Shown: positions 32,566-43,424 of the stretch, one piece after another | Numbering within the stretch: position 1 is the stretch's first letter | Layout: the number at the start of each line of letters is the position of its first letter | NCBI RefSeq assembly: GCF_009765995.1 | Contig: NZ_LMUI01000011.1 | Location: 634,824-698,823 of the forward strand | Length of the DNA: 64,000 bases | Origin: Methylocapsa sp. S129 | GTDB taxonomy: Bacteria; Pseudomonadota; Alphaproteobacteria; Rhizobiales; Beijerinckiaceae | Reading direction: 5' to 3' | Notes under the pieces: model-generated | What the model was told of the DNA's origin: nothing | The model's database searches: none | The model's input: the letters and a program-made list of their open reading frames with translations, nothing else | Translations under genes and position numbers: made by a program

Positions 32566-33728
32566 GCGCCGATCCCTATTTCCTCAAGCTTTCGGAGGCG
32601 CTGAGAAGCGCGGACATTCATCAGCCCTGCCTCGTCCTCGATCTTGAACGGCTGGACGCAAACATCGCCATCGTCAAGTCGAAGCTCGCGCCAGGATTGC
32701 GGCTGCGCATCGTCGACAAATCCTTGCCGTGCGTGCCTCTGCTGTCGAGAATCCGCGACGCCTTCGGCGCCGATCTGTTCATGACCTTTCACCTGCCGAT
32801 CAGCGCGGCGGTGCTGGAGAAATTTCCCGCCGCGAATCTGCTGCTCGGCAAGCCGATGCCAGTCGCCGGTCTGCGGCGCGCGCTTACCGAGGGCGCGCTC
32901 GCCGATCCCTCGGCGAGGGCGCGCATCGTCTGGCTCATCGACACCGACGAGCGCCTTGCCTCTTATGGCGCGCTCGCCGAGGAATTGGGCGTCGATCTCA
33001 GCTTCTGCTTCGAAGTGGATGTCGGATTGCACCGGGGCGGCTATCCGAACCCTGATGCGCTCTTGCACGCGCTCAAGGCGCTCGCAAGCCATCCCAGGCT
33101 GCAATGCGTGGGGATCATGGCCTACGAGGCCCATATCGGCCACATACCGGGCTTGTTCGGCGGGCCGGCGCGGGCGCTGGCGAAAACCAAGATTCGGCTC
33201 CAGCTTTTCGCGACCTGCCTCGCGCCACACCAAAGGGCCATCCTCAATCTCGGCGGCAGTTCGACCGCCTTGCTCTACGATGGCGGGACCGGCGCCAACG
33301 AAATTTCGATGGGCTCGGCCTTTGTGCTGCCGACTGATTTCGACGTGCCCAGTCTGTCCGCGCTGAAGCCCGCCGCCCTGATCGCGACGCCGATCCTCAA
33401 AGTCGTCGACGCACAGGTGCCGGGGCTCGACGAAAGCTCGTGGATTCTGCAGAAGCTCGGGCTGTTTCCGCGACGCGGCTGCTTCCTCTATGGCGGAAAA
33501 TGGATGGCGAAGCCGGTCTATCCCACCGGCATGAAGCCGAACAAAACCATGGGCTTCTCCACGAACCAGCAATTCATGGCGCTGCCTGACGATACGCAAG
33601 CAAAGCCCGACGATTATGCATTCCTGCGCCCGACGCAGAGCGAATTCGTGCTGCAACAGTTCGGCCCGATCGCGGTTTTTTCTCGAGGGCGCATCGTCGA
33701 CCGCTGGCCCGTGCTCGCTCCCTCGTGA
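32562..33728 (+). CDS. PLP enzyme of alanine-racemase/D-threonine-aldolase fold
   Basis: This 388-residue fold-type III PLP protein resembles DSD1/D-threonine aldolases. The N-terminal barrel opens with QPCLVLDLERLDANIAIV and the PLP-lysine candidate lies in RLRIVDKSLPCVPLL. FCFEVDVGLHRGGYPNPD and NLGGSSTALLYDGGTGANEISMG follow. The C-terminal region reads FLRPTQSEFVL where D-serine dehydratases and D-threonine aldolases have a metal-binding His-x-Cys, so the metal site appears absent. GTG start overlaps the oxidase stop. Tight coupling to the FAD oxidase suggests consecutive steps on one amino-sugar- or hydroxy-amino-acid-like substrate. Confidence 0.8.
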   Translation: MSADPYFLKLSEALRSADIHQPCLVLDLERLDANIAIVKSKLAPGLRLRIVDKSLPCVPLLSRIRDAFGADLFMTFHLPISAAVLEKFPAANLLLGKPMPVAGLRRALTEGALADPSARARIVWLIDTDERLASYGALAEELGVDLSFCFEVDVGLHRGGYPNPDALLHALKALASHPRLQCVGIMAYEAHIGHIPGLFGGPARALAKTKIRLQLFATCLAPHQRAILNLGGSSTALLYDGGTGANEISMGSAFVLPTDFDVPSLSALKPAALIATPILKVVDAQVPGLDESSWILQKLGLFPRRGCFLYGGKWMAKPVYPTGMKPNKTMGFSTNQQFMALPDDTQAKPDDYAFLRPTQSEFVLQQFGPIAVFSRGRIVDRWPVLAPS

Positions 33729-33807
33729 GCGATGTAGAGGAAGGGCGGTCGGCGATGACAGCGGTTCGGGGCAAAATTTGCGAGGGCGCGGCGTCGCCGC
33801 TCTGGCG

Positions 33808-34494
33808 CTACGCGCCAACGAGCGCTGGCAGTTCCGACAGGGATTTCACCTGGCGGTCCGGCGCGCCCGGAAGTCGTTCGCGTCGCTGGCCGTATCTGTT
33901 GCACCAGACGACCTGCATGCCGAACGCCGACGCCGCATAGGCGTCCCAAGCGTTCGACGACTGAAAGGCGATAGCCGAGGATGGCAGGCTCAATCTGTCG
34001 ACGGCAAGCTGATAGACCTTCGGATGCGGTTTGTAGAAGCCAGCTTCCTCCACGGAGAGGATCGCGTCGAATATTCCCTCCAGCTTTGCGCCCGCAATCA
34101 GCGATCGGAGCATGGCGGGCGTGCCGTTCGACAATATCGCAAGCCGAAGACCAGCGTTCTTGAGACGACGCAATGTGTCCGGCGCCTCCGGAAAGACGTC
34201 GAGCGTCATGTAAAGCTTCATCAGACGCTCGCGCAGACCGGGGCGGTCGATGGCTAAAGTCTCGAGCGCGAAATCAAGGGCGCCGCCTGTCACTTGATGG
34301 AAGTCCGCGTGCCGGCCCTGCGCTGCCAGCAGCCACGTATATTGAAGTTGTTTGTCGCGCCACAACGCCGTCAACGGCGCCGCCCGGTCGCCAAGGACGT
34401 CGGCGCAGCCCCTCGCCGCCGAGGCCAGATCGAACAGCGTGCCATAGGCGTCGAAGACGCAGGCCCTGACGCCGGCCAGAGGTTTCAAAGTCAT
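33808..34494 (-). CDS. L-2-haloacid dehalogenase (HAD type II)
   Basis: This 228-residue HAD-superfamily enzyme carries every catalytic residue I recall for L-2-haloacid dehalogenase: nucleophile D15 in FDAYGTLFDL, T19, R46, S122-N123 in LSNGTP, K155 in YKPHPKVY, Y161, and S179/N181/D184 in SSNAWDAYAA. The offsets from the Pseudomonas YL enzyme are a constant four to five residues. It should convert L-2-haloacids to D-2-hydroxyacids. ATG 34494 gives normal length, and the longer upstream frame overlaps hflK antisense. It is divergent from hflK. No haloacid permease or partner is adjacent, and MFS genes lie elsewhere in the window. Confidence 0.9.
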   Translation of the reverse strand: MTLKPLAGVRACVFDAYGTLFDLASAARGCADVLGDRAAPLTALWRDKQLQYTWLLAAQGRHADFHQVTGGALDFALETLAIDRPGLRERLMKLYMTLDVFPEAPDTLRRLKNAGLRLAILSNGTPAMLRSLIAGAKLEGIFDAILSVEEAGFYKPHPKVYQLAVDRLSLPSSAIAFQSSNAWDAYAASAFGMQVVWCNRYGQRRERLPGAPDRQVKSLSELPALVGA

Positions 34495-34552
34495 GGGATG
34501 TCTCCGAGCTTTTTCGTCCGTCCCGCTCCCGAATTGCCCGGCGGGTCCTTGT

Positions 34553-34566
34553 CGCCTATATAGGCG
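34553..34566. promoter_or_regulatory. Perfect 14-bp palindrome CGCCTATATAGGCG
   Basis: It lies in the 108-base gap between the divergent haloacid dehalogenase gene and hflK, 37 bases before hflK. The central TATATA may overlap a -10 element. It is a candidate operator with no known regulator nearby. Confidence 0.4.
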
Positions 34567-34602
34567 CTCAATGAGGCGGGCGTTGGCCCGGCAAGAGGTT
34601 TC

Positions 34603-35712
34603 ATGTCCTGGAATAATCAAGGCGGCGGTCCGTGGCGTTCCGGTCAGGGGCCGTGGGGGCAGGGGCCCGGCGGCGCGCAGCCTCCCGGCGATCTCGAAGA
34701 GACGCTGCGGCGCCTTCAGGCGGCCTTGCGCGGTTTCCTGCCCAGCGGGGGCGGATTTGCCGGGCGCGGCGTGATCTTTGTCGTCCTTGTCGCGATTCTC
34801 CTTTGGTTCGCTTGGGGTTTTTACACCGTCCAGCCCAATGAGATCGGCATTAACCTTGTGTTCGGCGCCAATCATGGCAAGACGCAAGCGGGCCTCAACT
34901 ACAATTGGCCCTGGCCGGTCGGGACGGTGATTAAGGTTCCGGTCTCCGACCAGAAGATTACCGAAGTCGGTTATCGCAGCGAGCTCGATGCAGCGGCCGA
35001 AAACGGGCGCAATCGGGCCGCTGCGCCCGAAGAAAGCCTGATGCTGACCGGCGACCAGAATATCGTCGACGTCCAGTTCCGCGTGAGCTGGCAGATCGAT
35101 CCGGCTGCGCCCGAGAATTTCGTCTTCAATATCCGCCACCCCGAAGAAACCGTGAAAGCTGTTGCCGAAAGCGTGATGCGCGAGGTGGTTGGGCTCAAGA
35201 AAATCGACGGCATTCTCACCACCGACCGCCAATCCATCGAACCGGATGTGCAGACCCGGCTGCAGAAAGTGCTCAACGACTACCACGCCGGCGTGCTTGT
35301 CCTGCAGGTCCAGCTCCAGTCGGTCGATGTCCCCTCGCAGGTTCTGTCCGCCTATCGCGACGTGACCGCCGCTCAGCAGGATCAGCAGCGCGCGGTGAAC
35401 GACGCCTACACCTACTCGAACAAGGTGAAGCCGGAAGCGGAAGGCGCGGCGGCGCGCATCAGGCTGGAAGCCCAGGCCTATCGTCAGCAGACAGTGGCCG
35501 AAGCAACCGGTCAGACGTCGCGCTTCAATCAGGTCTACGAGCAATACAAGAACGCTCCGGGGGTGACGCGCGAACGCATGTATCTCGAAACGATGGAACG
35601 CGTTCTCGGCGGAATGGATAAGACGATCCTCGACACCAACGGGGTCGCTCCGCCTGTGCCTTATCTCGCGCTCGACGCCTTGCAGCCCAAGCCCGCGGGA
35701 GCCGCCAAATGA
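34603..35712 (+). CDS. hflK: FtsH protease modulator HflK
   Basis: This 369-residue membrane protein of the SPFH/prohibitin family forms, with HflC, the large periplasmic complex that encloses FtsH. The N-terminus is Gly/Pro-rich (MSWNNQGGGPWRSGQGPWGQ). It is followed by one transmembrane helix (about 58-78) and the SPFH domain with YTVQPNEIGINLVFG and SWQIDPAAPENFVFNI. The C-terminal coiled region includes EAEGAAARIRLEAQAYRQQT. The stop overlaps hflC by ATGA. Operon order hflK-hflC-DUF2065-degP is typical of alphaproteobacteria and links membrane protein quality control to periplasmic proteolysis. Confidence 0.95.
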   Translation: MSWNNQGGGPWRSGQGPWGQGPGGAQPPGDLEETLRRLQAALRGFLPSGGGFAGRGVIFVVLVAILLWFAWGFYTVQPNEIGINLVFGANHGKTQAGLNYNWPWPVGTVIKVPVSDQKITEVGYRSELDAAAENGRNRAAAPEESLMLTGDQNIVDVQFRVSWQIDPAAPENFVFNIRHPEETVKAVAESVMREVVGLKKIDGILTTDRQSIEPDVQTRLQKVLNDYHAGVLVLQVQLQSVDVPSQVLSAYRDVTAAQQDQQRAVNDAYTYSNKVKPEAEGAAARIRLEAQAYRQQTVAEATGQTSRFNQVYEQYKNAPGVTRERMYLETMERVLGGMDKTILDTNGVAPPVPYLALDALQPKPAGAAK

Positions 35713-36629
35713 GAAATCCTTTCTCCGGCCTCGCGCTTGTCGTCGCTGTGATCGTCGCGCTGATTTTGGTGTTTGGCGTGTTCTTCACCGTCGTTCCGAC
35801 CGAGCAGGCCTTGGTGCTGCGTTTCGGCGAACCGGTGCGCGATCCGATCGATGCGCCCGGGCTCTATCTCAAATGGCCGTTCACCGATACGGTCATCTAT
35901 ATCGACAAGCGCATTCTCGATCTCGATGAGACGCGGCAAGAAGTGCTGGTTTCCGGCAATCAGCGCCTCGAAGTCGACGCCTTCGTACGCTACAGGATTT
36001 CCGATCCCTTGAAGTTTTATCAATCGGTCGGCTCGATCCAGGGGGCCAACGCCCAGCTCGGCGGCATGCTCAATTCCGCCTTGCGCCGGACGTTGAGCGA
36101 GGCGTCGATCACCGACATCGTGCGCGACAAGCGCGATGCGCTGATGGCGGACATTCTTGTTCAGGTTAAGTCGGGCGCGGAGCGTTTCGGCCTTTCGGTT
36201 GTCGATGTGCGCATCAAACGCGCGGATCTGCCGCCGGAAAATTCCGAAGCGGTTTTTCACCGCATGCAGACCGAGCGCCAGCAGCGCGCCGCCACATTCC
36301 GCGCGGAGGGCTCCCAGCAAAGTCAGGAAATCAGAGCCAAGGCGGATCGCGACGTAACCGTGACGATCGCCCAGGCGCAGCAGGAGGGCGAGCAGATCCG
36401 AGGTCAGGGCGACGCCGAGCGCAATCGCATTTTTGCGGAGAGCTACGGCAAGGATCCTGATTTTTTCGCATTCTACCGCTCGATGCAGGCGTATGAGACG
36501 GGCCTGAAGGGCGAGTCGCGCATTATCGTGAGCCCGAAGTCGGATTTCTTCCGCTATTTCACCACGCCGACGCCCACTGCGGCTTCGACGACCGGAGAGG
36601 CCAAGCCGGAAACCCAGACGGTTAAGTGA
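35709..36629 (+). CDS. hflC: FtsH protease modulator HflC
   Basis: This 306-residue SPFH-domain partner of HflK has an N-terminal transmembrane helix (residues 5-25), then FTVVPTEQALVLRFGEPV and DTVIYIDKRILDLDETRQEVLVSG. It continues into a charged coiled-coil with RADLPPENSEAVFHRMQTER and ends with YRSMQAYETGLKG and SDFFRYF. It overlaps hflK by four bases, so the two are made in fixed proportion. It is anchored in the inner membrane with the bulk in the periplasm. Confidence 0.95.
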   Translation: MRNPFSGLALVVAVIVALILVFGVFFTVVPTEQALVLRFGEPVRDPIDAPGLYLKWPFTDTVIYIDKRILDLDETRQEVLVSGNQRLEVDAFVRYRISDPLKFYQSVGSIQGANAQLGGMLNSALRRTLSEASITDIVRDKRDALMADILVQVKSGAERFGLSVVDVRIKRADLPPENSEAVFHRMQTERQQRAATFRAEGSQQSQEIRAKADRDVTVTIAQAQQEGEQIRGQGDAERNRIFAESYGKDPDFFAFYRSMQAYETGLKGESRIIVSPKSDFFRYFTTPTPTAASTTGEAKPETQTVK

Positions 36630-36630
36630 T

Positions 36631-36822
36631 TTGCGCGATTTTTCTGCCGCCATAGGCCTTGTTTTCGCGATCGAGGGCATGCTCCTGGCCGGATTCACCG
36701 AGACGATGCGCCGCCGGATGGAGCAGGCGGCCAAAGAGAAGCCGGCGCGTCTTCGCTGGTTTGGCATCGCCGCCGCGCTGGTCGGCGTCGCCATCGTCTG
36801 GGCGGCGCGGCGCGGCGTTTGA
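36631..36822 (+). CDS. DUF2065 (YjeT-like) small membrane protein
   Basis: This 63-residue protein has two transmembrane helices, MRDFSAAIGLVFAIEGMLLA and LRWFGIAAALVGVAIVWAAR, joined by a basic loop. That is the layout of the DUF2065/YjeT family usually found after hflC. It starts with TTG one base after the hflC stop, so translation is probably coupled. The function is unknown. A link to the HflKC-FtsH complex is inferred from conserved position. Confidence 0.85.
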   Translation: MRDFSAAIGLVFAIEGMLLAGFTETMRRRMEQAAKEKPARLRWFGIAAALVGVAIVWAARRGV

Positions 36823-36946
36823 GGCGGCGGCAAGAACAGGTACACTGGGGAACAATCGTGGCGTCCGCCGCTTTGCCGACATGATTGTTGTTCAGGGATT
36901 GCGCCATTAAGGTTCGAAGAGACTTTAGTCCCAGGAGAAAGACGCC

Positions 36947-38491
36947 ATGCGCGTTACCCAAACGTCCGTTTCAGTGCGCGTTAATCCGTTCCTTTCGCAG
37001 TCGGTCGTGTGGCGGAAGGGTCGGCGCTCCGCGCTGGCGCTCGCGCTGGCCGCGGGCCTGGCGACCGTCTCCGTCTCCGCTCAGGTCGCCCCCGCCATGG
37101 CGCAGGCAAAGCCGGCTTCGCTCGCCGATCTTGTCGATAGCGTCGCTGAAGCGGTGGTGAATATTTCCGCGACCCAGACGGTCGACGACAAGGAAGCGGA
37201 TGCCGGGCCGCAGATGCCGGATTTGCCGAAAGGCACGCCTTTCGACGACATGTTCGAACAATTCTTCAGAAATCATGGCCAGAACGGCGCGGCCCCGCGG
37301 CCTCACAAATCAAGCTCGCTCGGCTCGGGGTTTGTGATCGACGCCAGCGGCATCGTCATCACCAACAACCATGTCGTCGGCGACGCCAACGACATCATGG
37401 TGATCTTCACCGACGGCCGCAAACTGAAAGCCGAGGTGATCGGCAAGGATCCCAAGGTCGATGTGGCGGTGCTGCGCGTCAAAAGCGACAAGCCCCTGAA
37501 GACCGTGAAATTCGGCGACAGCGACAAGATGCGCGTCGGCGATCCCGTGATGGCGGTCGGCAATCCTTTCGGGCTTGGTGAGACGGTGACGGCCGGCATC
37601 GTTTCGGCGCGCAACCGCAATATCGATAGCGGGCCTTACGACAATTTCATTCAGACCGACGCCTCGATCAACAAAGGCAATTCGGGTGGGCCTCTGTTCA
37701 ACATGGCGGGCGAGGTCATCGGCATCAACACTGCGATTCTGTCGCCATCGGGCGGCTCGATCGGCATCGGCTTCGCCACGCCGGCCTCGTCCGTCGTGCC
37801 GGTGGTCGCCCAACTCGAGGAATTTCACGAAACGCGGCGCGGCTGGCTTGGCGTCCGCATCCAGAATGTCGACGATTCGATCGCCGAGAGCCTTGGGCTT
37901 GGAACTGCGCGCGGCGCGCTGATCGCCGGCGTCGACGACCGCGGCCCGGCCAAGCCGGCCGGCCTTCTGTCCGGCGACGTGATCGTCAAATTCGACGGCA
38001 AGGACATCAAGGAATCGCGGGACTTGCCCAAACTGGTCGCCTCGTTGCCGGTCGGCAAGGAAGTTGACGTCGTCATCATCCGCAAGGGCCAGGAAATCAC
38101 CAAGTCGGTCAAGCTTGGGCGCCTCGAAGACGGCGAGAAGGTCGCCGCCGTCGCCACCGGCGACGATGACGCGACTGCCGAAAAGAAGGCCATGTCCAAG
38201 GCCTTCGGCATGGAGCTTTCGGGCCTGTCGGATGAGGCGCGCAAGACTTTCAAGATCAAGGATGGCGTTAAGGGCGTCGTCGTGTCGTCGGTCGAGCCCA
38301 ATTCGCCGGCCGCCGAAAAAGGCCTGCAGCCAGGCGACGTGATCGAAGAGGTCAACCAGCAGGCGGTGAGCCAGCCCGGCGAAGTCAGCAAGGCGATCGA
38401 CGCGCTGAAAAAAGCCGGCAAGAAATCGGCGCTGATGCTCGTCGCCAACGGAACCGGCGATGTTCGCTTTGTGGCGCTGGCGATCGAATAG
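36947..38491 (+). CDS. Do-family periplasmic serine endoprotease (DegP/HtrA type)
   Basis: This 514-residue protein is exported by a signal sequence (cleavage near AMAQA, residues 50-54). The trypsin-like domain has the triad H142 (VITNNHVV), D172 (DPKVDVAVL) and S246 (INKGNSGGPLF). Two PDZ domains follow (about 305-395 and 425-510), as in DegP/DegQ/MucD. It degrades or refolds misfolded envelope proteins. It follows DUF2065 by 124 bases and may have its own promoter in that gap, although I see no clear sigma-E or two-component site. A DegP versus DegQ assignment is not possible here. Confidence 0.93.
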   Translation: MRVTQTSVSVRVNPFLSQSVVWRKGRRSALALALAAGLATVSVSAQVAPAMAQAKPASLADLVDSVAEAVVNISATQTVDDKEADAGPQMPDLPKGTPFDDMFEQFFRNHGQNGAAPRPHKSSSLGSGFVIDASGIVITNNHVVGDANDIMVIFTDGRKLKAEVIGKDPKVDVAVLRVKSDKPLKTVKFGDSDKMRVGDPVMAVGNPFGLGETVTAGIVSARNRNIDSGPYDNFIQTDASINKGNSGGPLFNMAGEVIGINTAILSPSGGSIGIGFATPASSVVPVVAQLEEFHETRRGWLGVRIQNVDDSIAESLGLGTARGALIAGVDDRGPAKPAGLLSGDVIVKFDGKDIKESRDLPKLVASLPVGKEVDVVIIRKGQEITKSVKLGRLEDGEKVAAVATGDDDATAEKKAMSKAFGMELSGLSDEARKTFKIKDGVKGVVVSSVEPNSPAAEKGLQPGDVIEEVNQQAVSQPGEVSKAIDALKKAGKKSALMLVANGTGDVRFVALAIE

Positions 38492-38499
38492 GGCTTTGC

Positions 38500-38525
38500 T
38501 TTTCTTCCGCCACGGCGGGAGAAAA
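38500..38525. terminator. Bidirectional terminator degP/serB
   Basis: TTTTCTTCCGCC pairs with GGCGGGAGAAAA, allowing one G-T pair, around a three-base loop. A T run precedes the stem and an A run follows it, so it works as an intrinsic-type terminator in both directions between two convergent genes. Confidence 0.72.
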
Positions 38526-38526
38526 A

Positions 38527-39432
38527 CTATCCCTCGATGAACGCGCTACGCGCAAAGCCTTGTGCGTAGAGCAAAGCGGTCAGGTCGGCATGGTCGATGC
38601 TCGCATGGGCCGCCGCGGCGACGGCGGGTTTGGCGCGGTAAGCGACGCCAAGCCCAGCTTCGCCGAGCATGGCCAGATCGTTGGCTCCGTCGCCGACCGC
38701 CAGCGTTTCGTGAAGGGCGAGGCCGTGGCGCGCGCGAAGATCGCGCAATGTCGCAAGCTTGGCGTCGCGGCCGAGGATCGGCTCGCCGACGCGGCCCACA
38801 AGCAGGCCGTTCTCGACGACAAGCTGGTTGGCGCGATGCTCGTGAAAGCCGAGCCGATCGGCGATCGCGCCGGTGAATTGGGTGAAGCCGCCTGAGACAA
38901 TCGCCGCATAGGCGCCGCCGGCCCCCATGGTCTGAACGAGCGTGCGCCCGCCAGGCGTCAAAGTGATGTTGCGCTCCAGAACTTCGGCGATAACCGTCTC
39001 AGGCAGGCCGGCAAGAAGCGCGACGCGCTCGCGCAAAGCGGGCTCGAAGGCGATTTCGCCGCGCATCGCCCGTTCGGTGATGTCCGCCACGCGCGCGCCG
39101 ATGCCGACGCGCGCCGCGAGTTCGTCGATGCATTCCTGGCCGATCAGCGTTGAATCCATATCGGCGAGCAGCAGTTTCTTGCGTCGCCCGGCCGCCGGCT
39201 GCGCGATCGCGTCGATCGGCGCCCCCGCCAGCGCCGCGCTCAAACGCTCGCGGGCGAGCGGCAGCGCCGAATCTTCGCCCTCAAAAAAAAGATCGGCAGC
39301 GACATTCGGGTCGAGCCATTGCGTCGAGGAAAAGCCTGGCAGCGCTTGCGCGGCGCGCGCGATCAAGGCATCGCTGAGCGCGGGATGCAGCGGATTGGCG
39401 ACGAGCGTGGCGACAAAGGTCTGTGACGGCAT
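38527..39432 (-). CDS. serB: Phosphoserine phosphatase SerB
   Basis: This 301-residue HAD-family enzyme makes L-serine from phosphoserine, the last step of the pathway. The catalytic motif I is LLADMDSTLIGQECIDELA (about residues 91-109), with IVSGGFTQFTGAIADRLG as motif II and AVGDGANDLAMLGEAGLGVAYRAKPAV as motifs III/IV. The N-terminal 85 residues are an ACT-like regulatory extension, as usual. ATG 39432 fits this length, since the longer frame runs antisense through miaA. serB and miaA are divergent, with starts 18 bases apart. Confidence 0.93.
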   Translation of the reverse strand: MPSQTFVATLVANPLHPALSDALIARAAQALPGFSSTQWLDPNVAADLFFEGEDSALPLARERLSAALAGAPIDAIAQPAAGRRKKLLLADMDSTLIGQECIDELAARVGIGARVADITERAMRGEIAFEPALRERVALLAGLPETVIAEVLERNITLTPGGRTLVQTMGAGGAYAAIVSGGFTQFTGAIADRLGFHEHRANQLVVENGLLVGRVGEPILGRDAKLATLRDLRARHGLALHETLAVGDGANDLAMLGEAGLGVAYRAKPAVAAAAHASIDHADLTALLYAQGFARSAFIEG

Positions 39433-39450
39433 GGGTCCGAAGGGCTTGGC

Positions 39451-42505
<3,055 letters not shown>

Positions 42506-42555
42506 GAGACGCCGCCCCGGGATTGGCGCGCCGGCCTCCGGATGGGGACTTCTTT

Positions 42556-43383
42556 GTGACCGATCAATGGGATCTCTCGGGAGCGTTCGACTTCGAGGGC
42601 CAGTTCGTCCGCTATGGAATGATGGGCGAAGGGCCGCCGCTCGTTCTGGTACACGGCACGCCGTTCTCTTCGGTCGTCTGGCGGAAAATTGCGCCGCACC
42701 TGGCAAGGCGCCGGCGCGTCTTCTATTGCGATCTTCTCGGCTATGGCCGCTCGGAAATGCGCGACGGGCAAGACGTCTCGCTTGGCGTTCAGAATCGCCT
42801 GTTCGCCGCTTTGCTCGATCATTGGAGCGTGAGCCGGCCCGATGTCGTCGCCCATGATTTTGGCGGCGCGACCGTCTTGCGCGCATGGCTGCTGAATGAT
42901 TGTCGTTATTGTAGTTTGTCGCTCATCGATCCTGTCGCGCTTGCGCCATGGGGCTCGCCTTTCGTGCATCACGTCAGGCGTCACGAGGCGGCTTTTGCGG
43001 GCCTGCCCGCCTATATCCACACGGCGGTGCTTCCCGCTTACATCAGCGGCGCCGCGTATCGACCGTTGTCGGGTGAAGCGCTCAAGCTTTATGCCGAGCC
43101 CTGGTTGAGCGTCGCCGGGCAGGGGGCGTTCTACCGGCAGATCGCCCAGATGGAGCAGCGGTTCACCGATGAGGTCGAGGGCCGTTACCGCGAGATTGAC
43201 TGTCCGGCCTTAATTCTGTGGGGCGAACAGGACGCGTGGATTCCGATCGAACGCGGGCGCGTCCTGGCGTCAAAAATGCCGAACGCTGTTTTTCGGGCCA
43301 TTCCGGACGCCGGCCACCTCGTGCAGGACGATGCGCCGGAGGCGATTGTCGCGGCATTGCTGGACTTTCTCCCCGCGCCGTAG
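42556..43383 (+). CDS. Asp-nucleophile alpha/beta hydrolase (dehalogenase/epoxide-hydrolase-like)
   Basis: This protein of about 275 residues belongs to the alpha/beta hydrolase branch that uses aspartate as nucleophile. The elbow is VAHDFGGATV (D101 with the GTG start), the second acid lies in LWGEQDAWIP and the base in PDAGHLVQDD. The oxyanion segment is VLVHGTPFSSVVW. HDxGG places it with haloalkane dehalogenases and epoxide hydrolases, but halide-binding Trp positions cannot be assigned by eye. GTG 42556 has gggga upstream. A TTG at 42523 would add 11 residues. It follows ligA closely and is convergent with cfa. Confidence 0.75.
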   Translation: MTDQWDLSGAFDFEGQFVRYGMMGEGPPLVLVHGTPFSSVVWRKIAPHLARRRRVFYCDLLGYGRSEMRDGQDVSLGVQNRLFAALLDHWSVSRPDVVAHDFGGATVLRAWLLNDCRYCSLSLIDPVALAPWGSPFVHHVRRHEAAFAGLPAYIHTAVLPAYISGAAYRPLSGEALKLYAEPWLSVAGQGAFYRQIAQMEQRFTDEVEGRYREIDCPALILWGEQDAWIPIERGRVLASKMPNAVFRAIPDAGHLVQDDAPEAIVAALLDFLPAP

Positions 43384-43424
43384 CGCCCGCAAATTCCAGT
43401 GGGAACGGGACGCGCCACCGCCGC

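Noticed and set aside
34495-35544. Upstream extension of the haloacid dehalogenase frame
   Set aside because: It is antisense to hflK. The HAD domain begins at 34494 with normal length.
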